Assembly (NCBI RefSeq): GCF_004378255.1 | Contig: NZ_SNQG01000001.1 | Coordinates: forward strand, 620,001-684,000 | Direction: 5' to 3' | Length of the DNA stretch: 64,000 nucleotides | From: Mucilaginibacter phyllosphaerae | Lineage (GTDB): Bacteria > Bacteroidota > Bacteroidia > Sphingobacteriales > Sphingobacteriaceae | Part shown: piece by piece, positions 25,589 to 33,554 of the stretch | Numbering within the stretch: position 1 is the stretch's first letter | How the letters are laid out: each line of letters starts with the position of its first letter | Made by a program: the position numbers and the translations under genes | The notes under the pieces: generated by a model | Seen by the model: the letters and a program-made list of their open reading frames with translations, nothing else | The model's database searches: none | Told to the model about the DNA's origin: nothing

Positions 25589-25695
25589 AATTCCCTCCTT
25601 GAGGAGGGGCGCGAAGAATAGTGCGTTGGCCGGGAGGGGTTTTTCCGCTTAAGATGCAGCAGAAACACTCCCTAACCCTCCCGAGGGAGGGAATT
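25589..25695. repeat. MITE-like inverted repeat between argH and the M20 gene
   Basis: The 107-base element is bounded by aattccctcc and its exact complement ggagggaatt. Inside, gaggaggggc and ggccgggaggggttt on the left face aaacactccctaaccctccc on the right, so most of it can fold back on itself. Similar CCCTCC-type intergenic elements occur in many Bacteroidetes genomes. No coding capacity is seen. Confidence 0.7.
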
Positions 25696-25707
25696 ATTTA
25701 ATTTTTC

Positions 25708-26772
25708 CTAAACTATCTTACTCAGCATTTGAATATACAGCTCTATCCCTTCGCCTATTTCATCTACGTAAATAAACTCATCGGCCATGTGTGAGCGGGC
25801 CGAATCGCCGGGGCCAATTTTAATGCTGGAGATATCCAGCAGGGACTGATCTGATGTGGTAGGCGACCCATACGTTTTACGGCCAAGCGATATACCCGCC
25901 TGTACAAAGGGGTGATTTTTATCTATGGATGATGGTTTTAAGCGGATGCTACGTGGTTTTACATCGCAGCTTACATGCCTGCGAATGATCTCCAGCACCT
26001 CTTCATTCCTGTAGGCATCGGTTACCCTTACATCAACCGTAAAGGTGCAGGTTGCCGGTACTACATTATGCTGCGAACCGGCGTTGATAATGGTTACCGA
26101 CATTTTTATCGGCCCAAAAACTTCCGATTCTTTAGGGAATTGGTAACTGCGGAACCATTCTATATCTGCCAGCGCCTTATAAATAGCGTTATCGCCTTCT
26201 TCGCGGGCGGCGTGGCCTGCGCGGCCGTGTGCGGTGCAATCCAGTACCATCAGGCCGCGCTCTGCTATGGCAAGGTCCATCAGGGTAGGTTCGCCAACGA
26301 TGCCAAAATCCAGCCGGCCAAGTTCGGGGATAATTAGTTCCAGGCCATTTACGCCCGAGATCTCCTCTTCAGCCGTAGCGGCCAGGCAAAAATTATATTT
26401 CAGGTTTTCCTGGTCGTGATAATATAAAAATACCGCTATCAGTGATACCAGGCAGCCGCCTGCATCGTTACTGCCCAGGCCGTATAGCTTGCCGTCTTCT
26501 ATTTTGGCATCGTATGGGTCGCGGGTGTAGCCGCTGTTGGGTTTAACGGTATCGTGGTGCGAGTTGAGCAGGATAGTTGGCTTTGCGGCATCAAAATGCC
26601 TGTTCCACGCCCAGATATTGTTGAGTTTGCGGTTGATTTGAACACCATGCTGCTGCAAAAACTGCGCAATCAGGTCGGCAGTACGGTCTTCTTCTTTACT
26701 GAAAGATTGTATTGAGATAAGCTGCTGCAAAAGCTGTAAAGCCAGTTGCGGCAATGCGGTTATATCGGCCAT
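25708..26772 (-). CDS. M20 family amidohydrolase (ArgE/DapE-like, probable N-acyl-citrulline/ornithine deacylase)
   Basis: The 354-residue di-zinc hydrolase has the M20 metal motifs SHHDT near residue 77, GLGSNDAGG near 98-106, and the catalytic pair in AATAEEEISG. A dimerisation domain is inserted at about 165-265. In many Bacteroidetes, arginine is made through N-acylated citrulline, with this enzyme removing the acyl group just before ArgG and ArgH. The adjacent argH supports that role. A DapE or peptidase role is less likely. Confidence 0.85.
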   Translation of the reverse strand: MADITALPQLALQLLQQLISIQSFSKEEDRTADLIAQFLQQHGVQINRKLNNIWAWNRHFDAAKPTILLNSHHDTVKPNSGYTRDPYDAKIEDGKLYGLGSNDAGGCLVSLIAVFLYYHDQENLKYNFCLAATAEEEISGVNGLELIIPELGRLDFGIVGEPTLMDLAIAERGLMVLDCTAHGRAGHAAREEGDNAIYKALADIEWFRSYQFPKESEVFGPIKMSVTIINAGSQHNVVPATCTFTVDVRVTDAYRNEEVLEIIRRHVSCDVKPRSIRLKPSSIDKNHPFVQAGISLGRKTYGSPTTSDQSLLDISSIKIGPGDSARSHMADEFIYVDEIGEGIELYIQMLSKIV

Positions 26773-26958
26773 GTATGATCAGAATTTGTTCACCAAGTAG
26801 TGAACGGCAAAAGTAATGCTTTTGGTTTAAGGTAACAATTACCTTACAAAAACTATCCATACTACCGCATAAACAACACCGGATGCCCCCAGCCGAATGA
26901 ATTATATGATATACTTAAATCTTTCTATAACCGGTATTTTAAATAACAATTATCCCCA

Positions 26959-28209
26959 TTATTCCAGCATCAATGGTTCATCGTCATCATCCAAACTCAG
27001 CTGTATCACATCGTTACCTGCAATACCTTCTATATTTCCCTTAATACCGGCGGCATTTAATAACACCTTATCCAGTTGTTTCTCGCGAGATTTCCATAAC
27101 CGCTCCATCGCATCACGTTCTTTAACAATAGACAGGCGCATACTCATATACCCCTCGCGGATAGCCTTCCACTGTTCAGAAAACTCGCTGCTGGTTAAAT
27201 AATCATACAGCAGGTGCATTTTATCGCCCTTATTATCCTGGGCCTTTGCCATATTGGCCAGCTTGATAACACCATCGCGCAGGATGTACGATACTGCCTT
27301 TAATTCATCAAAGTTACAGATCCAAACACCATCCTTTTCGCCGAAGCAATCCATCCCTTTAGGATAGCACTGGGTTACAATAACGGCCACATCTACCCCC
27401 TGGGCACGCATATCTTTTTTAAGCTTATCTATCCAGTCGCCGCCAAAAGCGGTGGTGCGCTTACTTTCATAAATAATACGGCCACACTCCTGGCCAAACT
27501 GGTTGCGCACGGTTTGCACACAATCTGCCCCGCGCACGCCCTTGCCTACCTCGCTGATCACATCAAACGGGAAATAGCTGCGCAGCTGTTCTTCCAGTAT
27601 TAGCTCCTGCACTTCGCCCTGCAGCTGCATAGAGCCCTGTTCGGCCTTGCGCTTCATTTCTTCTGCAAGCTTTTTCTGGTCATCCAGCTGCTTTTCAAGC
27701 TCTTTAACCTTTAGCTGGTACTCGGTATCTTTAATGCTGTGCTTCTCGGTTTCCTGTTTGCGGATCTGTTCACTCAGCTCGGCGCGCTGCTCCTGTAGCT
27801 TGCGCTGCAGGGCAACCTCCATTTCCTCTTCCTTTTGTTTTAAGGCTTGCTCGCGCTGCATGTACTCCAGTTCTTTCTGGCGCGATTCCTTCAGTTTTTC
27901 GGCGCTGGCGTTTACCGAATTTTGCAGCATCAGCAGCTGGTTCTCAAAGTCTGACGAGATGGATTTACGCAGGTTCTCTTCCAGCGTTTGCTGCAGGGCC
28001 TTCTTTTCGCCGGCCAGGCGCTGCTCAAACGCGGCCTGCTGCTGCTTTTCGCGGCTGGTAAACTCTGCCTCTTTTTTCTGAAACTCTTCTTCTTTCTGGC
28101 GGGTATAATCCTGCATCTTCAGCCTCAGCTGCTTTTTATATTCCTCGGCCATTACTTCCTCAATAGGGAAGCCATGTCCGCAGCTGGGGCATTTAACTTC
28201 TGTAGCCAT
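26959..28209 (-). CDS. DUF2130 coiled-coil protein
   Basis: The 416-residue protein has an N-terminal short zinc-ribbon-like start (VKCPSCGHGF). A long coiled coil follows (about 25-215, dense in Glu, Lys and Gln heptads). The C-terminal DUF2130 domain (about 215-370) contains ADCVQTVRNQFGQECGRIIYESK and VAVIVTQCYP, which resemble a PD-(D/E)xK nuclease-like core. No partner is evident. The function is unknown; a DNA-associated role is only suggested by the fold. Confidence 0.85.
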   Translation of the reverse strand: MATEVKCPSCGHGFPIEEVMAEEYKKQLRLKMQDYTRQKEEEFQKKEAEFTSREKQQQAAFEQRLAGEKKALQQTLEENLRKSISSDFENQLLMLQNSVNASAEKLKESRQKELEYMQREQALKQKEEEMEVALQRKLQEQRAELSEQIRKQETEKHSIKDTEYQLKVKELEKQLDDQKKLAEEMKRKAEQGSMQLQGEVQELILEEQLRSYFPFDVISEVGKGVRGADCVQTVRNQFGQECGRIIYESKRTTAFGGDWIDKLKKDMRAQGVDVAVIVTQCYPKGMDCFGEKDGVWICNFDELKAVSYILRDGVIKLANMAKAQDNKGDKMHLLYDYLTSSEFSEQWKAIREGYMSMRLSIVKERDAMERLWKSREKQLDKVLLNAAGIKGNIEGIAGNDVIQLSLDDDDEPLMLE

Positions 28210-28325
28210 AATTTAAAATGAACATCAAAGATAGGGGGAATTTTATTTGATCGGCAATTTAACCACACACAACCTTGGGCAGATCTAAATTTATTGCAGC
28301 CATAATTACCGTAATTAATTACAAA

Positions 28326-29099
28326 CTACTCTTTTTTTAAAAAGCCGTTTAATGCAGCCTGGGTAAATGCTGATAATACCAGTTCCCCGCTGATGGCTGC
28401 GCGCTGTGTAAGCAGCTCATCCCAATCGCCGGTGCCTTCCCATAGTATTTGTTTAAGGCCTGTAAGGGCCTGGGGATGGTAAGAGGCAAGCTTTTGGGTT
28501 AGGGCCAACAAACCCTCATCAAGTGCCTTAATATCCGTGTAAACCTCGTTATACAAGCCTTTATCCATTGCCCATTGCGCTGTTTGAAAATCTACCGCGC
28601 GTATAGTAAGCTGCGAAAAGGCAGGCAAGCCTATTTTACGGATAACGGCGGGCGATATGACAAACGGGCCTATGCCTATTGCCAGTTCGCTTAATTTGAT
28701 GGATGCCGCCTGCGTAGCTAAAACATAATCGGCCCCGGCGGCAAGGCCCACACCACCACCAACAGCTTTGCCCTGCACCCGCGCTATAATAATTTTGGTT
28801 GATTTGCGGCAGGCATTGATAACGTTGGCAAAACCCGAAAAGAACTTTGCGCCGGCCTGCTTATCTTTTATTTGCAGCAATTCATCAAAGCTGGCGCCGG
28901 CACAAAAAGTACGTTCGCCGGCACTTTGCAGTACAATAACTTTGGTTTGGGGGTTGCTGCCTGCCTGGTTAATATTATCGGTAAGGGCCTGCAGCAAATG
29001 TGCCGGGAGTGAATTTTGGGCCGGGTGATAAAAACTTATGGTTGCAACACCATCTGCGGTATTGCATGTTACGTTTCCGTTGGTGCTATCGGTTATCAT
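28326..29099 (-). CDS. Enoyl-CoA hydratase/isomerase family protein
   Basis: The 257-residue crotonase-fold enzyme acts on acyl-CoA substrates. The oxyanion hole segments are CAGASFDELL and GKAVGGGVGLAAGADYVLA, and a candidate catalytic Glu lies in KLSELAIGIGP. It resembles methylglutaconyl-CoA hydratase-like proteins of leucine breakdown, but the reaction cannot be fixed by sequence alone. It follows the Kai operon on the same strand after 81 bases and is probably unrelated to it. Confidence 0.85.
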   Translation of the reverse strand: MITDSTNGNVTCNTADGVATISFYHPAQNSLPAHLLQALTDNINQAGSNPQTKVIVLQSAGERTFCAGASFDELLQIKDKQAGAKFFSGFANVINACRKSTKIIIARVQGKAVGGGVGLAAGADYVLATQAASIKLSELAIGIGPFVISPAVIRKIGLPAFSQLTIRAVDFQTAQWAMDKGLYNEVYTDIKALDEGLLALTQKLASYHPQALTGLKQILWEGTGDWDELLTQRAAISGELVLSAFTQAALNGFLKKE

Positions 29100-29180
29100 G
29101 TAATGGGTATGTGTGCGATGGCAATATCCGCAAATTTACCGGGTATGCAAATTTACGGCACCGCAAAAATACAAACGAAT

Positions 29181-30830
29181 TTAAGCTACCGGCAATTCAA
29201 AGTAAAAGGTGGATCCCTTGCCCGGCTCGCTTTCTACCCCTATAGATCCGTTATGTTTTTTAATGATCTCGTGCGAGATATAGAGGCCCATACCCAGCCC
29301 GCTGGTCATGTTCTTTTTGTCCTCTACCCGGTAAAAGCGCTCAAAAATACGGCTTTGCTGGTCTTTAGACAGGCCTATACCATAATCTATAACAGATACC
29401 CTTACCCGGTTATCGTGCTGTGCGGCCTTTATAACCACGTTTTTATTGGTTTGCGAATATTTTACGGCATTGTTTATCAGGTTCATTAAAACCTGTTCCA
29501 GCCGCTCGGCATTGCCTTTTACGGTAAAATCGCCCAAAATCTCTTTTTCGAACGTGTAGGATGCGTAAATGTGCTCGGCATTCTCTACACATTGGTGTAC
29601 CAGGTAAGTAACGCTTACATTTTCCAGGTTATACTCCAGCTTACCGGCCTTTATTTTGCTTACATCCAAAAGATCGTTGATCAGCCCCTGCAGTTTATTA
29701 ATAGATATACCTGCCTTGGCAATGTATTGTTTAATAACGGGCGGCAACTCTTCTTTTTTGTATCCATCAATCAGCTGCAGATAACCTTTAAGGCTGGTGA
29801 GCGGGGTTTTAAGTTCGTGGCTGGCAATGCCTATAAACTCATCCTTGCGGTCTATTTCGCGCTTCTGGTCTTCAATATCGGTGGCGGTGCCTACCCAAAA
29901 AATAATTTCGCCGTCATCGTTTCTCAGGGGCCTTGAACGGTTAAGGTGCCAGCGGTAAACACCATCGTGCCTGCGGTAACGGTTCTCTACCTCAAACATC
30001 TCCCCGGTTTTTAACGATTGGTAGAACTTTTCGGCAGTTAGCTGCATATCGTCCGGATGCACTAATTTTTTCCAGTCAAACTCCTGGGTGGCACCAAAAT
30101 CAAGGCCGGTATAATCATACCAGCGCTGGTTATGCGAGTTTACCCTGCCATCGGGCAAATTGGTCCAGGTCATCTGCACAATATTGTTATTAAGCAGTTT
30201 AAAATGCTCGCGGCTGATAGTAAGGTCATGCGTACGCTCCTTTACGGTAGCTTCTAAAGAATCATTCAGTTTTTCGGTAGTGCTGCGCGCCTCTTCCAGC
30301 TGTTCGTTCTTAACCTGCAATTGCCTTTCGGTTTCTTTTAACACGCTCAGGTCGGTAATAATGATGCTTAACGCTGTGCCGCTATCCAGCTCGATAGCGT
30401 TGCAGGAGAACAGGCAGTGCATATCTTTCCCTTCCCCATCTTTCAGTATTATTTCCTGGCGGCAATCGTTGCTCCAGCTGCTGTTAACAATATGGGCCAA
30501 CAGATCCTGCGATACATCGGGCACAAAGCTGCTTAAGGGTTTGCCTATCGCTTTCTCCAGGGGCACATCGGCCATGGTTGCAAAGCGGGTATTGCAGTAC
30601 AATATAATACCATCCCGGTTTATGGTAACGGCCCCTTCGCTCATCCGTTCAATAAAAACGCGGTAGGTTTGGTCGGCTGTTTTAAGGGTATAAAGCTGGT
30701 GTCCTTCGGTATCTTTCACCACCAATGCATCAACCTGGCCGGTGCGGATGGCGTTGATAGTGTCCTGCGCTTCTTCCAGTTGAAGGCGCAGTTCCAGAAT
30801 TTCGTCCGAAAGTTTATCGTTCTGCTCCAT
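29181..30830 (-). CDS. PAS-domain histidine kinase of the Kai operon
   Basis: The 549-residue cytosolic kinase has no membrane helix. A short coiled coil (5-30) precedes a PAS domain (about 52-165), then a coiled coil (165-205), a second PAS/PAC domain (about 208-325), a HisKA domain with phosphoacceptor His338 (IASHELKTP) and an ATPase domain with N-box NLINNAVKY and G-boxes DYGIGL and GLGMGLYIS. It starts three bases after the second kaiB stop, so it is co-expressed with KaiB and KaiC. It is a candidate output or input kinase, the place SasA holds in cyanobacteria, but it lacks a KaiB-like sensor domain. Confidence 0.92.
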   Translation of the reverse strand: MEQNDKLSDEILELRLQLEEAQDTINAIRTGQVDALVVKDTEGHQLYTLKTADQTYRVFIERMSEGAVTINRDGIILYCNTRFATMADVPLEKAIGKPLSSFVPDVSQDLLAHIVNSSWSNDCRQEIILKDGEGKDMHCLFSCNAIELDSGTALSIIITDLSVLKETERQLQVKNEQLEEARSTTEKLNDSLEATVKERTHDLTISREHFKLLNNNIVQMTWTNLPDGRVNSHNQRWYDYTGLDFGATQEFDWKKLVHPDDMQLTAEKFYQSLKTGEMFEVENRYRRHDGVYRWHLNRSRPLRNDDGEIIFWVGTATDIEDQKREIDRKDEFIGIASHELKTPLTSLKGYLQLIDGYKKEELPPVIKQYIAKAGISINKLQGLINDLLDVSKIKAGKLEYNLENVSVTYLVHQCVENAEHIYASYTFEKEILGDFTVKGNAERLEQVLMNLINNAVKYSQTNKNVVIKAAQHDNRVRVSVIDYGIGLSKDQQSRIFERFYRVEDKKNMTSGLGMGLYISHEIIKKHNGSIGVESEPGKGSTFYFELPVA

Positions 30831-30833
30831 AAA

Positions 30834-31160
30834 TTAACTGTTTGCTGCCAGGCCAAGCCCCTTTAAAACTCTTTGGGTATCGCTCATATCGCCTATTAGC
30901 CTGCGTTGCGGATAGGGCGATTTCTTTATCATCAAAGGTACTGCAATTACATCCTCGCCTTCGGCAAGTTTTGGCTGCTGATGTATATCTATGATCTCGA
31001 GCTCGTAGTTGCCGGCTAAAAAATTCTCACAAATTGCTTTAATATTCTCTACCGCACGAATGGAGTTTGGGGATGCCCCCGTAATAAAAAGGCGTAAGAT
31101 ATAAGGCCCAGCCGAATTATTACCCTCATCTACATTAAAATCCTCCTGCTCGTAGGCCAT
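30834..31160 (-). CDS. kaiB: KaiB family protein, second copy
   Basis: The 108-residue KaiB homologue has an extra acidic N-terminal stretch of about 18 residues. The thioredoxin-like core reads YILRLFITGASPNSIRAVENI, here shortened to LFITGASPNSIRAVENI, with the cis-proline position Pro75 (AVPLM) and RRLIGDMSD. The C-terminal fold-switch region reads KGLGL, with Gly where cyanobacterial KaiB has Asp. It lies 16 bases after the first kaiB and 3 bases before the kinase. The two copies are clearly diverged, which suggests distinct partners. Confidence 0.9.
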   Translation of the reverse strand: MAYEQEDFNVDEGNNSAGPYILRLFITGASPNSIRAVENIKAICENFLAGNYELEIIDIHQQPKLAEGEDVIAVPLMIKKSPYPQRRLIGDMSDTQRVLKGLGLAANS

Positions 31161-31176
31161 AACTTATCTATTACAA

Positions 31177-31464
31177 TTAAGCAGGGCGAATGTTTAAGCC
31201 TACTAATACCTTTTCTTCGTTAGACAGATCGCCAATTATTTTACGGATCGGCTCGGGCACTTTACGCACCAAAGTAGGTATGGCCAGTATCTGGTCGCCT
31301 TCGGCCAGCTGCGGCTGCTCCAGCAGGTCAATAACTTCTATGCGGTACTGGCCCTTTAAGTGTTCTTCGCAATATCTTTTAAGGTTACTTAGTGCTGTAA
31401 CGCTTTTGGGTGTTTTACCTGCTATGTATAACCTCAGTTCCCATTTTTTATCAACTTTTACCAT
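31177..31464 (-). CDS. kaiB: KaiB family protein, first copy
   Basis: The 95-residue protein is close to canonical KaiB over its whole length: [34 protein letters not shown] and [17 protein letters not shown]. The cis-proline position is Pro63, and PEP replaces the PPP run at 70-72. At the fold-switch site after GL there is Asn rather than Asp. KaiB binds the CI ring of KaiC in the cyanobacterial clock. Its ATG overlaps the kaiC stop by one base (TAATG), so the two are translationally coupled. Confidence 0.94.
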   Translation of the reverse strand: MVKVDKKWELRLYIAGKTPKSVTALSNLKRYCEEHLKGQYRIEVIDLLEQPQLAEGDQILAIPTLVRKVPEPIRKIIGDLSNEEKVLVGLNIRPA

Positions 31465-33206
31465 TATTTTTTGCGGGATGTTTTAGGTGCTTCTTTAGTT
31501 TCGCCTCTCCTCATCCTCGTCACTTCTGCACGGTTTTTTTCTAATATTTGCTTTTTAAGCTCTTCTTCCAGGTAAACCTTGTTCAACTCTTCTTCTACTG
31601 ATTCGAATTCGCTGTTCAGGCTGGCAATTTTAGCCTCCAGTACCTGGCGTTTGCGCAGTATTTCCCTGTCTTTACGCACAAATGCGCTGCTGCGGATGGC
31701 TTCGCCGGTTTTTTCCAGCAGCAACTGCTGTTCGCGGGCAGATCCTGTTAAAATACCGTCGGGGCCAAGGTAAACGTCTATCAGGTTAAGCCCGTTATCG
31801 GTTATCACAAATTCGCGCACCTGGTTAGAGTGTTTCATCCCTCGGGATTTCATCACATACAGGCCACGGTTACGCTCGCCGTTAAATTCAATATCGCGCA
31901 CCAGGATCCAGGCATCTACCAGGGATGATACACCTTCGTCTGTTTGCTCGCTTACAATGGTGTTTAATGATAATGCAGTAAACATTACCGAGATCTGCTC
32001 CTCCTGCAAAAAGTCTATCATCCGCACCAGCATGTTCTTTACCTCGCTAACCGAACCGATGTTGATAAAGTTGGTTATAGGGTCAACAATAACTACGCTG
32101 GGCTTATATTTTTTGATGCATTTGTGCATAGCCACCAGGTGCATTTCCAGCCCGTAAAGGTTTGGCCTTGATGCATTAAAGTACAACAGGCCGCTATCTA
32201 CATGCTTTTGCAGGTTGATGCCGATAGATGACATGTTGCGGATGATCTGGCTGGGCGATTCTTCCATCGCAAAATAAACGCACATTTCTTTACGGTTACA
32301 GGCTTCGTTAGCAAATGATGCCGCTAAACTGGTTTTACCCGTACCTGCCGTGCCTGATACCAGCACACTACCGCCCTGAAACAGCCCTTGCCCGCCAAGC
32401 ATTCCATCCAAAGCCTTTACCCCTGTTGATATACGCTTGTTAGATACCTTATTGGCCATTTTGAGCGAGGTTACCGGTAAAACTGAGATCCCGTCCTGAT
32501 CGATAAGAAAAGGATATTCGTTAGTGCCATGTACCGTGCCCCGGTATTTAACAACGCGTAACCTGCGGGTAGTTATCTGGTTTACAACGCGGTTATCTAA
32601 AAGTATCACACAATCTGATACGTATTCTTCCAGCCCCTGGCGGGTTAACGAGCCATCGCCGCGTTCGCCGGTTATAATGGCTGTTACGCCTTTTTCTTTC
32701 AGCCAGCTAAACAGCCGGCGTAATTCGGTACGCAAAACGGCCAGGTTATCCAGGCCCGAAAAAAGATTCTCCAGCGTATCCAGCACTACACGTTTGGCGC
32801 CAATACTGTCAATAGCGTATCCCAGGCGTATAAACAAACCTTCCAGGTCGTACTCGCCGGTTTCTTCTATCTCGCTGCGGTCTATATGAATATGGTCTAT
32901 CCTTAGTTTTTTCTCATCCTGCAGCTTTTTAAGATCAAAGCCCAGGGATGCTACATTCATGGCCAGTTCATCAGATTTTTCTTCGAATGCCACAAATACG
33001 CCGGGTTCATTGTATTGTATAGCGCCGCGTACAATAAATTCTATCGACATTAAGGTTTTGCCGGATCCGGCTTCGCCACATATTAATGTAGGCCTGCCTT
33101 TTGGCAAACCGCCTTCTGTAATTTCATCAAGCCCCGTAATACCTGTTAAAACTTTGGCTAAAGTACTGTAAGATTTAGGCCCAATTTTTTTTTGAGATTT
33201 ACTCAT
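31464..33206 (-). CDS. kaiC: KaiC family double-RecA ATPase/kinase
   Basis: The 580-residue protein has two RecA-like domains, CI (about 15-245) and CII (about 255-480). Walker A motifs are GEAGSGKT (44-51) and GTAGTGKT (285-292), and paired catalytic glutamates are Glu75-Glu76 and Glu315-Glu316. In CII, Ser427-Ser428 ([10 protein letters not shown]) align with the cyanobacterial phosphosites Ser431-Thr432, with Thr422 at the Thr426 place. After residue 490 a charged coiled coil of about 80 residues replaces the KaiA-binding tail. It leads the operon kaiC-kaiB-kaiB-kinase. No kaiA is in the window. ATPase and autokinase activity are inferred. Confidence 0.95.
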   Translation of the reverse strand: MSKSQKKIGPKSYSTLAKVLTGITGLDEITEGGLPKGRPTLICGEAGSGKTLMSIEFIVRGAIQYNEPGVFVAFEEKSDELAMNVASLGFDLKKLQDEKKLRIDHIHIDRSEIEETGEYDLEGLFIRLGYAIDSIGAKRVVLDTLENLFSGLDNLAVLRTELRRLFSWLKEKGVTAIITGERGDGSLTRQGLEEYVSDCVILLDNRVVNQITTRRLRVVKYRGTVHGTNEYPFLIDQDGISVLPVTSLKMANKVSNKRISTGVKALDGMLGGQGLFQGGSVLVSGTAGTGKTSLAASFANEACNRKEMCVYFAMEESPSQIIRNMSSIGINLQKHVDSGLLYFNASRPNLYGLEMHLVAMHKCIKKYKPSVVIVDPITNFINIGSVSEVKNMLVRMIDFLQEEQISVMFTALSLNTIVSEQTDEGVSSLVDAWILVRDIEFNGERNRGLYVMKSRGMKHSNQVREFVITDNGLNLIDVYLGPDGILTGSAREQQLLLEKTGEAIRSSAFVRKDREILRKRQVLEAKIASLNSEFESVEEELNKVYLEEELKKQILEKNRAEVTRMRRGETKEAPKTSRKK

Positions 33207-33232
33207 GCATCAACGTTTTTCAATTAGTTTCA

Positions 33233-33262
33233 TAAAAGTATAAAATATACCTTAACAAGCAA
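33233..33262 (-). promoter_or_regulatory. Candidate kaiC promoter
   Basis: Read on the minus strand, TTG (33262-33260) is followed after exactly 19 bases by TACTTTTA (33240-33233), close to the Bacteroidetes TTG-N19-TAnnTTTG pattern. It would give a leader of about 20 bases before the kaiC ATG. The last base of the -7 box is A instead of G. Confidence 0.4.
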
Positions 33263-33263
33263 C

Positions 33264-33290
33264 ATAATTACTTATTACCAAAGTAATTAT
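33264..33290. promoter_or_regulatory. Perfect dyad next to the kaiC promoter
   Basis: ataattactt and aagtaattat are exact complements around a 7-base centre. The dyad ends two bases upstream of the candidate -35/-33 element of kaiC, a usual place for a regulator site. The regulator is unknown. Confidence 0.4.
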
Positions 33291-33554
33291 TCCAATAAGT
33301 TGTATATTTATCTTGTCTTTTGGTTAACTTTTCAGCACTATAATTGTTTGATTTATAATAACTTCTTTACAAAAGAACCGGCAAATACCGGCATTATTAT
33401 AAAGGATAAATTAACATTGTTATGATTTATACGTATAAAACATCAGGATTAGTTTTAATCTCGGGCAGATAAATTAATATTGCAGAATAATAATGCAGGT
33501 AAATACTATCAGGCTATTTATTAACGGTTTTTTTATAGATGATTTTGCTTAAAA

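Larger units (their letters stand above)
33207..33554. other. 348-base divergent spacer between kaiC and the multi-PAS kinase
   Basis: The AT-rich region is without a gene. It contains a probable kaiC promoter (33233-33262) and a perfect dyad (33264-33290). No equally good promoter was found for the rightward kinase gene. Confidence 0.6.

Noticed and set aside
31464..33206. RadA/RecA-type recombination protein
   Set aside because: Two complete RecA-like domains, paired catalytic glutamates, phosphosite serines and adjacent kaiB genes identify KaiC instead.
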